Positions 48,076-57,040 are shown, counted from the stretch's first letter. The stretch is DNA of 64,000 nt from Modestobacter lapidis (GCA_019779905.1 JABAKE010000001.1:248001-312000); one strand, 5' to 3'. The notes: a model not told the origin generated them from the letters alone. Translations and numbers: made by a program.

Positions 48076-49326
48076 GTGACCAGGGACCGGGCGGCCGGCT
48101 GCACGTTGCTGCACGTCGACATGGACGCCTTCTTCGCCAGCGTCGAAGTGCGCCGGCACCCGGAGCTGGCGGGCACGCCGGTGATCGTCGGCGGGACGGG
48201 CAACCGCGGCGTGGTCACCTCGGCCACCTACGAGGCGCGTCGCTACGGGGTGCACAGTGCGATGCCCACGGCCCGTGCGCTGCGGCTCTGCCCGACCGCG
48301 ACCGTGCTCCCCGGCGACCTGGCCCTCTACTCCGAGGTCTCCCGGTCGGTGATGGCGCTGTTCCGGTCGATCACCCCGCTGGTCGAGCCGCTGTCGCTGG
48401 ACGAGGCGTTCCTCGACGTGGCCGGCACCGGCCGGCGGTTGGGGGACGCGGTCTCGATCGCCGAGTACATCCGGGGCCGGGTCTTCGACGAGCAGGGCAT
48501 CACCTGCTCGGTGGGGGTGGCCGGCACCAAGTTCGTCGCCAAGCTCGCCTCCACCCGGTCCAAGCCCGACGGTCTGCTGGTCGTCCGGCCGGCGGAGGTC
48601 ATGGACTTCCTGCACCCGCTGCCGGTGGGCGCGCTGTGGGGCGTCGGCGCCAAGACCGAGGAGGTGCTGCTCCGGCTGGGCCTGCGCACCGTCGGCGACC
48701 TCGCGCACGTGCCGGCGCGCACCCTGCAGCGGGCGGTCGGGCAGGCGGCCGGTGCGCACCTGCACGAGCTGGCCTGGGGTCGTGACCCGCGCCGGGTGGT
48801 GCCCGACGAGCCCGACCGGTCGACCGGCGCCGAGGAGACCTTCGGCACCGACGTCGACGACCCTGCGGTCATCCACCGGGAGCTGCTGCACCTGGCCGAG
48901 CGGACGGCGGGTCGGCTGCGCTCCACCGGTTCCCTGACCCGGACGGTGAGCATCAAGGTGCGGTTCGCCGACTTCACCACGATCACCCGGTCCCGCACCC
49001 TGAAGGTGCCCACCGACGTCGGCCAGGAGCTCTACGACACCGCCCGCGCGCTGTTCGACGCCCTCGGGCTGGACCGCGCCCGCATCCGGCTGGTCGGCGT
49101 CCGGGCGGAGGGGCTGGTCGAGGCCGACGGCACGGCGCGGCAGCTCGAGCTCGGGGCGCGCGAGCACGGTCGCCGGGACGCCGAGCTCGCCGCCGACCGG
49201 GCGGCCCGGCGGTTCGGGGCCGGCGCGGTCCGCCCGGCCACCCTGCTGAGCCGCACCCGGGCTCCCGGAACGGGTCGCGGAGCCCCCGCCGACCGGCCCG
49301 GAAGGCCCCGGCGGCCCCCGGAATGA
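48076..49326 (+). CDS. dinB: DNA polymerase IV (Y family)
   Basis: A 416-residue polymerase. HVDMDAFFASVEVRRHPELA holds the first catalytic Asp, SLDEAFLDV the catalytic Asp-Glu pair, SVGVAGTKFVAKLASTRSKP the finger region and LWGVGAKTEEVLLRLGLRT the helix-hairpin-helix. The little-finger domain follows, then a Pro/Arg-rich tail (about 375-416) where a clamp-binding motif is not obvious. It makes short error-prone patches across damaged bases. Adjacent GTGs at 48073 and 48076 are both possible with GGAGGGG upstream; the second gives better spacing. LexA control distinguishes it from mycobacterial dinB genes, which as I recall are not SOS-induced. Confidence 0.93.
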   Translation: MTRDRAAGCTLLHVDMDAFFASVEVRRHPELAGTPVIVGGTGNRGVVTSATYEARRYGVHSAMPTARALRLCPTATVLPGDLALYSEVSRSVMALFRSITPLVEPLSLDEAFLDVAGTGRRLGDAVSIAEYIRGRVFDEQGITCSVGVAGTKFVAKLASTRSKPDGLLVVRPAEVMDFLHPLPVGALWGVGAKTEEVLLRLGLRTVGDLAHVPARTLQRAVGQAAGAHLHELAWGRDPRRVVPDEPDRSTGAEETFGTDVDDPAVIHRELLHLAERTAGRLRSTGSLTRTVSIKVRFADFTTITRSRTLKVPTDVGQELYDTARALFDALGLDRARIRLVGVRAEGLVEADGTARQLELGAREHGRRDAELAADRAARRFGAGAVRPATLLSRTRAPGTGRGAPADRPGRPRRPPE

Positions 49327-49457
49327 GGTGACGGAACGCTCACAGGGGCGTGTCGGCGCGCACTCGCCTTTCGCACCCCGCCAACGGCTCGTATCCTCGG
49401 AGTCCCCACGGGCGGACAGCCGCCGGTGGCCCCTGCACTGTGCACCTGGAGGTCGAC

Positions 49458-49868
49458 GTGCCGCTCTCAGAGCACGAGCAGCGTCTGCTGGAGCAGATCG
49501 AGCGCGCCCTCGTCGACGACGATCCCAAGTTCGCCTCGACCGTACGCACCGGCGACCGCCGGCAGAAGGCCCGCCGGGCGATGCAACTGGGCGCCCTGCT
49601 CATCGTCGTGGGCCTGGCCGGACTGATCGGCGGGGTGGCGGTCCCGAACGTCCCGCTGGGCGTCGTCGGGTTCCTGCTGATGTTCGGCGGGCTCACCCTC
49701 GGGGTCCTCAACTACAAGAGCGCCACCGGCGCCGTCGAGGTCGTCTCCGGCCCCGGAGCGCCGAACCGCACCGCCGGCCGGCCCAGCCGCCCCGGTGGCG
49801 GCAAGGTCCGCCGCCAGCCGCTCAAGGACCGGCTCGAGGAGCGTTTCCGCCGCCGCTACGACCAGTAG
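49458..49868 (+). CDS. DUF3040 domain membrane protein, Rv2169c-like
   Basis: A 136-residue protein. PLSEHEQRLLEQIERALVDD (about 2-21) is the DUF3040 signature. Two membrane segments (about 41-60 and 62-82) are followed by a basic tail. The GTG has GGAGG 6 bases upstream. Rv2169c occupies the same place before mraZ in M. tuberculosis. The function is not known; the position suggests an envelope link. Confidence 0.88.
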   Translation: MPLSEHEQRLLEQIERALVDDDPKFASTVRTGDRRQKARRAMQLGALLIVVGLAGLIGGVAVPNVPLGVVGFLLMFGGLTLGVLNYKSATGAVEVVSGPGAPNRTAGRPSRPGGGKVRRQPLKDRLEERFRRRYDQ

Positions 49869-49899
49869 CCGCGGGCCCGGCAGCCGCGCAGCGGTCTCC

Positions 49900-49941
49900 G
49901 ACGGCAGCCGTCGTCCCCCCGGGGGCGGCGGCTGCCGTCGT
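49900..49941 (+). terminator. Strong hairpin between DUF3040 gene and transglutaminase gene
   Basis: CGACGGCAGCCG (49900-49911) and CGGCTGCCGTCG (49930-49941) are perfect 12-base complements; the loop holds CCCCCC/GGGGG that can pair further. It begins 31 bases after the DUF3040 stop. Confidence 0.75.
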
Positions 49942-49968
49942 TCGCCCCCTCTCCGGGAGAAGGAAGGG

Positions 49969-50080
49969 CTGGACGGCCCCCTCGCAGGGGCCCATCGCGA
50001 GGGGAAGGACCCGCTCCTCCCCAACCCTCGCAAGCTCGGGCCGGGCCCCTGGAGTGGGCCGGGGGCGAGGGGGTCCTTCC
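49969..50080. repeat. Complex inverted-repeat element before the transglutaminase stop
   Basis: Outer arms GGAAGGACCC (50003-50012) and GGGTCCTTCC (50071-50080) are perfect, enclosing GC-rich sub-hairpins (GGGCC rich). Another pair, CCCCTCGC and GCGAGGGG, lies just to the left. It ends next to the tgpA-like stop (50081) and would terminate that operon. Its internal structure resembles a dispersed palindromic element, though only one copy is in this window. Confidence 0.55.
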
Positions 50081-52441
50081 TCAGGCCGAGCGTGGCCGGC
50101 CCGGCAGGCGGGCGACCACCCACTGCGCCGCCGCACCCACCGTGGACGCCGGCCACAGCGCCGCCGCGATCCGCTGCCGCCGGGACACGGTCCCCAGCAG
50201 GCCGCGCCGGACGATGCCGAGCGCCTCCCGCGGCGGTGGCGTCGGCGTGGCGCCGGGCGGGCCGTACACCGAACGCTCCTCGGCCAGGGCCAGCTCCCGG
50301 ACCGCAGGAACAGCGGCAGGGTCAACGCCGGACACCAGCTCGGCCAGCTGCCGGGCCAGTGCCCTGGGCGTGCGCGTGCTGGGCACCGCGATGCCCAGGT
50401 CGGTGGTGGTGGCCAGCAGCTCGTCCCACAGCGCCCCCGGGCTGCCGTCGGCCAGCCGGACGGCACGCTGCCGCCGGCGGACGGCCCAGGGGGCGGCGGC
50501 CAGCAGCAGGACCAGCAGCGTCCCGCCGGCCCCCGTCGCCCAGCTGACCAGGTCGCCGGACCGGTTCTCCGGCAGGGCCAGCGGGGTGAACTGGTCGTCG
50601 CGGTCGAGCTCGGCCCCGGGCACGGTGGGCGGCGGTGCGGGCGCGCCGGGCGCCACCGGCGCACTGGCGGCGTCGACGGTGGCATCCGCGCGCGGCGCCC
50701 ACTCCAGCGGCACCGCCCGGGTGACGCCGATCGGGGTCGGGTCGAACGGCACCCAGCCGAACCCGGCGAACCAGGCCTCGACCCAGGCGTGCGCGTCGTC
50801 GGAGGTGACGACCCGCGGACCGTCGCCGGTGCGCTCCCCGGGGGTGTAGCCCAGGACGACCCGGGCCGGCACGCCGGCGGCCCGGACCAGCACGCCCATC
50901 GCGCCGGCGTACTGCTCGCAGTACCCCCGCTTCAGCTGCAGGAAGTCCACGAGGTCGTCGCCGCTCGTGCCCGGCTCGGTGGAGAGGCTGTAGATGAACC
51001 CGTTGCCCCGGTCGGTGAGGTGGTCGTTGATGGCGCGCACCCGCTGGTAGGGCGACTGGCCGGGATCGGTGAGCTCGTCGACCAGCGCGGTCACGCTGGG
51101 GTCCAGCGGGGGCAGCTCGGTGTACCGGCGCAGGAACCGGTCGCCGGGGCGCAGCTCGCCGGCGGTGGCGAGGTCGTCGGCACCCGGCCCGGGCTGCACG
51201 GCGGTCACCGTCCAGGACCGGCCCTCCGTCGTGACGTCCCGCCCGAAGACCGTGTCGTTCTCCGGGTCGAACCGCCACGCGGCGTCCTCGTCGCCCTGCA
51301 CGTCGATCGACTGGGGGGCGGAGAAGGTCGGGAGGAACTGGTCGTCGTGGCCGGTGGCGGTGATGGTCGCGGTCACCGGGCGCCCGGCCGCGCGGTCGGG
51401 GAGCGGGGCCAGCGGCTCCGCCACGGCGATGGACTGCTCGCCGTCGAGGTTGCTCAGCCGCCAGCCCTCGCCGTCGTACCTGTCCAGGGTCACCGCGCGC
51501 AGGTAACCGGGATCGTCCACCGAGGCGTCGACCTCCAGCAGGTCCATCGGTTCGGGGCGCAGCAGCTCGCCGCGCAGCTCGGCGACCGGGTCCAGCGAGC
51601 TGCCGGTACTGCTACCGCCACCGGTGCCGGAGCCCAGGCCGCCGGCCAGGGAGCCCTCGCCCAGCGTCGGCACGACGACCGGCAGCAGGACCCCGGCGAC
51701 GAGCGCCAGCACGCCGGTGCGCAGGGCGGCCAGCGTGCCGGTGCCCAGCGGTGACCCCGAGCCCGCCCGTGCCCCGGTGGCCAGCCGGTCGCGCTGGTCG
51801 GCCCAGAGCAGGACGGCGAAGCCGGCAGCCGGGGCCAGGAAGGAGACGAGGGAGAGGTCGCCGGTGATGGTGCTGACCGGCACGCAGTACAGGACCAGCA
51901 GGCCCAGGCCGCCCAGCGCCGCCTGCCGGCCGGCCACCACCAGCAGGTCGACTGCCAGGGCGATCAACGCCACGAAGACCGTGGTGAGGGCCACCAGGCC
52001 GGTCAGGGGGAGCGCCGGGGTGGCCTGCTCCAGGATCTCCGCCCGCCCGTCGGCCAGCACCGCTCCCAGGTCGTCGAGGCTGCTCCAGGTGGGCAGGAAC
52101 CCGGCGAAGGACCGTTCCGCGGCGAAGCCCGCGGTGAGCAGGCACAGCACGAGCAGCGCCTGGACGGCGGGGACGGTGATCCCCAGCGCCGCCCGCGCCG
52201 GCCGGTCGGCGCCGGCCAGCCGTGCCGCGGCTCCGCGCAGCACCGCGCCGCCGAGGCCGACGACCAGCACCGCCGCGGCCACCGGTGGCAGCCAGCCCCG
52301 GGAGGCGAACACCGGGTCCAGCGCCAGCGTGCCGAGCAGGACGGCGACGGTCGCGGCGACGGCGGTGCCGGGCCGGCGGGCGGAGGGGTGCGCCGGCGCC
52401 GCTTCCACCGGTGGCCGGCTCAGCGCCGTGGGGGCGCTCAT
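50081..52441 (-). CDS. TgpA-like transglutaminase-domain membrane protein
   Basis: A 786-residue protein. The N-terminal half (about 25-270) has about six membrane segments (DUF3488 type). A large extracytoplasmic domain follows, with the transglutaminase triad Cys in KRGYCEQYAGAMGVLVRAAG, His in SDDAHAWVEAWFAGFGWVPF and Asp in FDPTP. A further membrane segment (about 620) and a cytoplasmic DUF4129-like tail end it. Such proteins occur with MoxR and DUF58 proteins. Substrate unknown; the triad is complete. ATG at 52441 overlaps the DUF58 stop (ATGA). Confidence 0.88.
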   Translation of the reverse strand: MSAPTALSRPPVEAAPAHPSARRPGTAVAATVAVLLGTLALDPVFASRGWLPPVAAAVLVVGLGGAVLRGAAARLAGADRPARAALGITVPAVQALLVLCLLTAGFAAERSFAGFLPTWSSLDDLGAVLADGRAEILEQATPALPLTGLVALTTVFVALIALAVDLLVVAGRQAALGGLGLLVLYCVPVSTITGDLSLVSFLAPAAGFAVLLWADQRDRLATGARAGSGSPLGTGTLAALRTGVLALVAGVLLPVVVPTLGEGSLAGGLGSGTGGGSSTGSSLDPVAELRGELLRPEPMDLLEVDASVDDPGYLRAVTLDRYDGEGWRLSNLDGEQSIAVAEPLAPLPDRAAGRPVTATITATGHDDQFLPTFSAPQSIDVQGDEDAAWRFDPENDTVFGRDVTTEGRSWTVTAVQPGPGADDLATAGELRPGDRFLRRYTELPPLDPSVTALVDELTDPGQSPYQRVRAINDHLTDRGNGFIYSLSTEPGTSGDDLVDFLQLKRGYCEQYAGAMGVLVRAAGVPARVVLGYTPGERTGDGPRVVTSDDAHAWVEAWFAGFGWVPFDPTPIGVTRAVPLEWAPRADATVDAASAPVAPGAPAPPPTVPGAELDRDDQFTPLALPENRSGDLVSWATGAGGTLLVLLLAAAPWAVRRRQRAVRLADGSPGALWDELLATTTDLGIAVPSTRTPRALARQLAELVSGVDPAAVPAVRELALAEERSVYGPPGATPTPPPREALGIVRRGLLGTVSRRQRIAAALWPASTVGAAAQWVVARLPGRPRSA

Positions 52442-53805
52442 GCGGGCACCCCCGGCGCGCCGGTCCACCCGGCGCCGACCGGCGCGCCGAGCTGGGCCCA
52501 CACCTGCTCCACCGACTGGTCCGGTCCGACCTGGACGGTCCGCCAGCCGGCCGCCTGCAGCAGTCGGTCGGCGTCGGCGTGCCGCCGGGCGAGCTCCGCG
52601 CGGGCGGTCGGGCTGACCGCCGTGCGGTCCCGCCGGGCACCGGCGTCCAGCCAGCCGGCCGGGTCCATCAGTACCGCGACGTCCGTGCCGGGCCCGGACC
52701 GGGCCCGGGCCAGTGCGGCGACGTCGTCCGGGCCGACCAGGCCGAGCAGGCAGATCACCGGGCCGTCCGAGGCGGCCCGGCGGAGCGCCTCGACGGCCAG
52801 GTCCAGCCCGGGGATCCGGGACGGCGACAGCTCGGCCAGCCGGTCGAGGAGCTCGCCGGTGCCCGCGCCGCCCCGGGCGCCCAGCCCGTCGAGGTCGCCG
52901 GTGCCGGTCACCACCCGCAGCCCCGAGCCGCGCTGCAGCAGGTGGCTGCCGATGCTGGCGACCGCCTCCACCACCCACTCGAAGGTGTCCGCCGGGGCGG
53001 CCGGATCACCGGCCGGCCCGGGTTCTCCCCGGCGCCCGGTACCGCCGGAGAGATGGGCGGCCGAGCGGGTGTCCAGCAGCAGGGTCGCCGCCGATCGCCA
53101 CGGCCGCTCCTCCAGGCGCACCATCAGCTCGCCGGTCCGCGCGGTGGCCCGCCAGTGGACCATCCGCAGGTCGTCCCCGTGCCGGTACTCGCGGGTGCTG
53201 ACGTCGTCCTCGCCGTGGACGGCGATCGACCGCCGGGCGCCGTCGCCGCCGCTGCCGGCCACCCCGCCGGAGCCGGTCAGCGGTCGGACCCGCGGAACGA
53301 CGAGCAGCGCGGCGGTGTCGGTGCCCGCCGCAGTGCGCCGGACCAGCCCGAACGGATCGACCAGCCGCAGCCGCAGCGGGCCCAGCGGGAACCGGCCCCG
53401 CCGGTTCCCGCGCAGCCGGTAGCGCAGCGCGGCCGTGGCGCCGGCGGCCAGCCGCTCGACGACGAAGCGGGGTCGGCTGCCCAGCTCGGCGGGGAGCTGC
53501 TCGGTGAGCACCCACAGCCCTCCGCTCCGGCGGTCGGTGTTGGTCACCTCCACCAGGACCTCGGCGTCGGTGCCGCGCGGGACGCGGGCCGGGCTCACCG
53601 TGCGGCGCGAGGCCAGCCGGAAACGCTGGCGGGCCACCCCGACGGCCGACAGCACCGGCAGGGCGAGGACGAACAGCGCCACCTGCACCAGGGCGCGCTC
53701 GCCGAGCAGCGCCCCCAGCAGGACCAGCGCGAGCCCGGCGGCGACCAGGCAGCGCCCGCGCAGGGTCAGCGACGAGGCGGCGTCGGCCAGCCGGCTCCGG
53801 GCCAC
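52438..53805 (-). CDS. DUF58 domain protein
   Basis: A 455-residue protein. Two hydrophobic N-terminal segments (about 15-55) are followed by a beta-rich part and the DUF58 signature RSIAVHGEDDVSTREYRHGD, DLRMVHWRATARTGELMVRL (about 210-250). A von Willebrand-like region follows. Partners are MoxR, 27 bases upstream, and the transglutaminase gene, overlapping. The three form a MoxR-DUF58-TgpA operon. GTG at 53805 is used as start. Confidence 0.88.
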   Translation of the reverse strand: MARSRLADAASSLTLRGRCLVAAGLALVLLGALLGERALVQVALFVLALPVLSAVGVARQRFRLASRRTVSPARVPRGTDAEVLVEVTNTDRRSGGLWVLTEQLPAELGSRPRFVVERLAAGATAALRYRLRGNRRGRFPLGPLRLRLVDPFGLVRRTAAGTDTAALLVVPRVRPLTGSGGVAGSGGDGARRSIAVHGEDDVSTREYRHGDDLRMVHWRATARTGELMVRLEERPWRSAATLLLDTRSAAHLSGGTGRRGEPGPAGDPAAPADTFEWVVEAVASIGSHLLQRGSGLRVVTGTGDLDGLGARGGAGTGELLDRLAELSPSRIPGLDLAVEALRRAASDGPVICLLGLVGPDDVAALARARSGPGTDVAVLMDPAGWLDAGARRDRTAVSPTARAELARRHADADRLLQAAGWRTVQVGPDQSVEQVWAQLGAPVGAGWTGAPGVPA

Positions 53806-53832
53806 GGGATCTCTTCCTCCGGTGCGCGGCGG

Positions 53833-54855
53833 TCAGCGGCCGCGCGGAACCGGGACGGCGGTGAGCACGTCGGCGACCACCCGGTGGGCGTCCCGCCGGG
53901 CGAGGGCCGCCTCCGGGCTGAGCAGCAGCCGGTGCGCCAGCACCGGCCCGGCCATCGCCTGGACGTCGTCGGGGAGCACGTGGTCCCGGCCGGCCAGGGC
54001 CGCGGCGGCGCGGGCGGCCCTCAGCAGCTGCAACCCGGCCCGGGGGGAGGCGCCCAGCCGCAGGTCGGGGGAGTGCCGGGTGGCCTCGACCAGCGAGACG
54101 ACGTAGCGGCGCAGCGGCTCGGCCACGTGCAGCCGGGCCACCGCGGCGACCAGGGCCCGCACCATCGCGGCATCGGCGACCGGGGTGAGCCCGGTCAGCG
54201 GATCGGTGGTGGCGCGCTCGTCGAGCATCGCCAGCTCGGCGTCCCGGTCGGGGTAGCCCATCGAGACCCGGGCGGTGAACCGGTCGCGCTGGGCCTCGGG
54301 GAGGGGATAGGTGCCCTCCATCTCCAGCGGGTTCTGGGTGGCCAGCACCATGAACGGGCGGGCCAGTTCGTAGGTGACGCCGTCCACCGTGACCTGCCGC
54401 TCCTCCATGCACTCGAGCAGCGCCGACTGGGTCTTGGGGGAGGCCCGGTTGATCTCGTCGGCCACGACCATGTTGGCGAACACCGCGCCGGGCTTGAACT
54501 CGAAGGCCCGGCTCTCCTGGTCGTAGACGGCGACGCCGGTGACGTCGCTGGGGAGCAGGTCCGGGGTGAACTGGATCCGCCGGACCGAGCCGTCGATCGA
54601 GCGCGCCAGGGCCTTGGCCAGCGTGGTCTTGCCGACGCCGGGGACATCCTCGATGAGCAGGTGCCCCTCGGCGAGCAGCACGGCCAGGGCCAGCCGGACG
54701 ACGTCGGGCTTGCCCTGCACCACCCGGCCGACGGCGGCGGCGATCCGGGCGCCCTCGGTGGCGACGTCGACCTGCGCGAGGTCCTCGGATCCGTCCGGCC
54801 GGTCGCGGTCCGCTGCTGCCGGCACCGACGCCAGCTCAGCGGTCCGCTCGCTCAC
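53833..54855 (-). CDS. moxR: MoxR-family AAA+ ATPase
   Basis: A 340-residue ATPase. Walker A is EDVPGVGKTTLAKALARSID, Walker B is VVADEINRASPKTQSALLEC, and sensor region ATQNPLEMEGTYPLPEAQRD (about 155-174) is MoxR-typical. It probably acts as a chaperone on the DUF58 and transglutaminase partners. GTG at 54855 has GGAGGG upstream; the frame continues upstream as Pro/Arg-rich non-coding sequence. First gene of a three-gene operon divergent from mraZ. Confidence 0.92.
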   Translation of the reverse strand: MSERTAELASVPAAADRDRPDGSEDLAQVDVATEGARIAAAVGRVVQGKPDVVRLALAVLLAEGHLLIEDVPGVGKTTLAKALARSIDGSVRRIQFTPDLLPSDVTGVAVYDQESRAFEFKPGAVFANMVVADEINRASPKTQSALLECMEERQVTVDGVTYELARPFMVLATQNPLEMEGTYPLPEAQRDRFTARVSMGYPDRDAELAMLDERATTDPLTGLTPVADAAMVRALVAAVARLHVAEPLRRYVVSLVEATRHSPDLRLGASPRAGLQLLRAARAAAALAGRDHVLPDDVQAMAGPVLAHRLLLSPEAALARRDAHRVVADVLTAVPVPRGR

Positions 54856-55108
54856 GCGTCGCCCTCCGCACCGGCGCTCGGCGGCCGCGTGCCCGACGCT
54901 GCTGCGCTCCTCCGTGACCTCGCAAGCTCGCTCACCAGCCCCACGGTACGTGGCGCGGAGCCGCTGGTGGGGGCCTCGGCGACGGCACCGGAGCGCCCCG
55001 GGCGCCGCAGCGCGGCCGGCCGCCCCGTCCGTTCCGGGCGGGCCTCCCGCGGGGCCCCGGGGGAGGGGAGTGGGAGCGGGTGGAGCAGCGGGGGCGACAC
55101 GGGTCGGA
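54856..55108. other. Divergent intergenic region between moxR and mraZ
   Basis: No gene is evident. It is very GC-rich with many short inverted segments. The mraZ control region lies at its right end (55109-55140). No promoter for moxR could be picked with confidence. Confidence 0.3.
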
Positions 55109-55140
55109 GTGGTGCCCAGTGGGGGCTGGTGGGTTAATGT
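55109..55140 (+). promoter_or_regulatory. MraZ-type repeats and -10 box of the division operon
   Basis: Three direct repeats start every 10 bases: GTGGTGCCCA (55109-55118), GTGGGGGCTG (55119-55128) and GTGGGTTAAT (55129-55138), followed by another GTG. MraZ is known to bind such TGGG-like repeats at its own promoter. A -10 box TAATGT (55135-55140) overlaps the third unit. Autoregulation by MraZ is expected from family knowledge. Confidence 0.65.
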
Positions 55141-55216
55141 GTCGCGCAATGGGGAGGCGGGGTCCGCACCTGCGGCCCTGCGAGACCACAGGAGGACTGA
55201 TGCAGGGGGTGATCCG

Positions 55217-55651
55217 GTGTTCGTCGGCAGCTACGCCCTGCGCCTCGACGAGAAGGGCCGGCTCGCCCTCCCGGTCCGCTACCGCGAGCTCGTGGCCGAC
55301 GGCATGGTGATCAAGAAAGGCCAGGAACGCTGCATCTACGGCCTCACCATGGCGCGCGTCGCCGAGCAGAGCGCCGCGCTCAAGGCCATGGCCCCGGCCG
55401 ACACCAACGCCGCCCGGATGCACGCCCGGATGAGCTTCGGCTCGATGGTCGAGATCGAGGCGGACAAGACCGGTCGCATCACCATTCCGGCCGGCCTGCG
55501 CGAGTACGCGGGACTCGACCGCGACGTCACCGTCGTCGGCGTCGACACCCGCTTCGAGATCTGGGACGCCCCCAGCTGGGAGGCCTACGTCGCCGAGCAG
55601 GAGGCCGTCTTCGCGGCCATGGAGAGCGAGGGGATGCCGACCCTCTCCTGA
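55217..55651 (+). CDS. mraZ: Transcriptional regulator MraZ
   Basis: A 144-residue protein with two AbrB-like repeats: FVGSYALRLDEKGRLALPVR (2-21) and VEIEADKTGRITIPAGLREY (about 78-97). MraZ forms rings that bind repeats in front of the dcw operon and regulate it. The GTG at 55217 gives the family start VFVGSY and lies behind GGGGGTGATCC, a strong ribosome binding site. An ATG at 55201 is in another frame. It is followed by a 414-base repetitive gap before rsmH, longer than usual. Confidence 0.93.
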   Translation: MFVGSYALRLDEKGRLALPVRYRELVADGMVIKKGQERCIYGLTMARVAEQSAALKAMAPADTNAARMHARMSFGSMVEIEADKTGRITIPAGLREYAGLDRDVTVVGVDTRFEIWDAPSWEAYVAEQEAVFAAMESEGMPTLS

Positions 55652-55707
55652 CCGCCCCCAGCACCTCCCGCCCGCACGACCCCTGCGCAGCACCGAGCCC
55701 CACCCGA

Positions 55708-55815
55708 CCGAGCCGACTTCCCCGCGGCTCGACCGGATCCCGGGCACCGAGCCGGCTTCCCTCCAGCTCGGCGCCGCCAGCCCTTCCGCACCGAGCCGGC
55801 TTCCCTCCGGTTCGG
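55708..55815 (+). repeat. Three iterated hairpin units
   Basis: Units begin at 55708, 55747 and 55791. Each has CCGAGC, a 13-14 base loop CGRCTTCCC-like, and GCTCG(G) or GTTCGG as the other arm. A 20-base core, CACCGAGCCGGCTTCCCTCC, is identical at 55745-55764 and 55789-55808. They would form a row of RNA stem-loops between mraZ and rsmH. Confidence 0.7.
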
Positions 55816-55824
55816 CGCGCCGCA

Positions 55825-55876
55825 CCACCGCAATGGCTCCACCCGCCCCTCCACCGCAATGGCTCCACCCGCCCCT
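55825..55876 (+). repeat. Perfect 26-base tandem duplication
   Basis: Bases 55825-55850 and 55851-55876 are identical; the unit begins CCACCGCAATGGCTCC and ends GCCCCT. It lies just after the hairpin units. Confidence 0.85.
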
Positions 55877-56065
55877 CCACCCCGGCGAGGGCTCCTCCTG
55901 GTACCGCTTCCCCGGCGCCAGGCGGGCCCCGCAGGGGGCGGGCGCAGGTCCGGGCCCCACCGCGGCTCCATTCCGGCCCACCGGCTCCACTCCGCCCCAC
56001 CGGCTCCACTCCGGCCCACCGTCCCCACCGCCCAGCACAGGCGGACCCCCCGAGAGGAGTCGACG

Positions 56066-57040
56066 ATGAGCGCCGAGCCCGCCGGGCCCGCGGTGCACGT
56101 CCCCGTCCTCCTCGATCGGGTCACCGAGCTGCTGGCCCCCGCGCTGGACACCCCCGGTGCCGTCCTCGTCGACGCGACGCTGGGCCTGGCCGGTCACTCC
56201 CTCGCGCTGCTGGCCGCCCACCCCGGGCTGCGCCTGATCGGCCTGGACCGCGACCCCGACGCCCGCGCCGAGGCAGCCGCCCGGATCCGGGCCGCCGGCT
56301 GCACCGACCGGGTCACCCTGGTTCCCGCCGTCTTCGACGAGCTGCCCGACGTGCTCGACTCCCTCGGCATCGCCGAGGTCCGGGGCGTCCTGTTCGACCT
56401 CGGCGTCTCCTCCCTGCAGCTGGACCGGCCCTCCCGGGGTTTCAGCTACTCCACCGACGCCCCGCTGGACATGCGGATGGACCCGGGCGCGCCACGCACC
56501 GCCGCCGACGTGGTGAACACCTACTCCCGGGGTGAGCTCACCCGGGTGCTCAAGGTCTACGGCGAGGAGCGCTTCGCCGGCCGGATCGCCGCCGCCATCG
56601 AACGGGAGCGGGCCCGCGAGCCGTTCAGCGGCACGGCCCGCCTGGCCGAGCTCGTCCGGAACGCCATTCCGGCCGCCACGCGGCGCACCGGCGGCCACCC
56701 GGCCAAGCGGACCTTCCAGGCCCTGCGCATCGAGGTCAACGACGAGCTCGGTGTCCTGACCCGCGCCCTCCCTGCCGCGCTCGACGCGCTCGCCGTCGGC
56801 GGCCGGATCGTGGTGATCACCTTCCACTCGTTGGAGGACCGCATCGTGAAGCAGACGCTCGTCGCCGAGGCCACCGACCGCACCCCGCCGGAGATGCCCG
56901 TGCCGATGCCCCAGCACGCGCCCGTGTTCCGCCTGCTCACCCGCGGCGGCGAGGCGCCCGGCGACACCGAGACGGCCGTCAACCCGCGGGCCGCCTCGGC
57001 CCGGGTCCGCGCGGCCGAGCGCATCCGGCGGGCGGCATGA
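56066..57040 (+). CDS. rsmH: 16S rRNA (cytosine1402-N4)-methyltransferase
   Basis: A 324-residue enzyme. [17 protein letters not shown] (about 10-26), [18 protein letters not shown] (motif I), [20 protein letters not shown] and [13 protein letters not shown] are RsmH signatures. It methylates C1402 of 16S rRNA with SAM. ATG at 56066 has GAGGAGT upstream. It overlaps ftsL by four bases, so the dcw operon is coupled from here on. Length is normal. Confidence 0.95.
   Translation: MSAEPAGPAVHVPVLLDRVTELLAPALDTPGAVLVDATLGLAGHSLALLAAHPGLRLIGLDRDPDARAEAAARIRAAGCTDRVTLVPAVFDELPDVLDSLGIAEVRGVLFDLGVSSLQLDRPSRGFSYSTDAPLDMRMDPGAPRTAADVVNTYSRGELTRVLKVYGEERFAGRIAAAIERERAREPFSGTARLAELVRNAIPAATRRTGGHPAKRTFQALRIEVNDELGVLTRALPAALDALAVGGRIVVITFHSLEDRIVKQTLVAEATDRTPPEMPVPMPQHAPVFRLLTRGGEAPGDTETAVNPRAASARVRAAERIRRAA

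Larger units (their letters stand above)
55652..56065. other. 414-base gap between mraZ and rsmH, repeat-rich
   Basis: No gene is seen. The region holds three similar hairpin units (55708-55815) and a perfect 26-base tandem duplication (55825-55876), then Pro/Ser-type C-rich repeats (CCGGCTCCACTCC). An open frame runs through it into rsmH but has repeat-driven composition. A ribosome binding site for rsmH (GAGGAGT) closes it. Confidence 0.6.

Noticed and set aside
52222-55137. Plus-strand open frame of 971 codons opposite the MoxR-DUF58-TgpA operon
   Set aside because: Arg/Gly/Gln-rich shadow frame; the minus-strand genes have complete family motifs.
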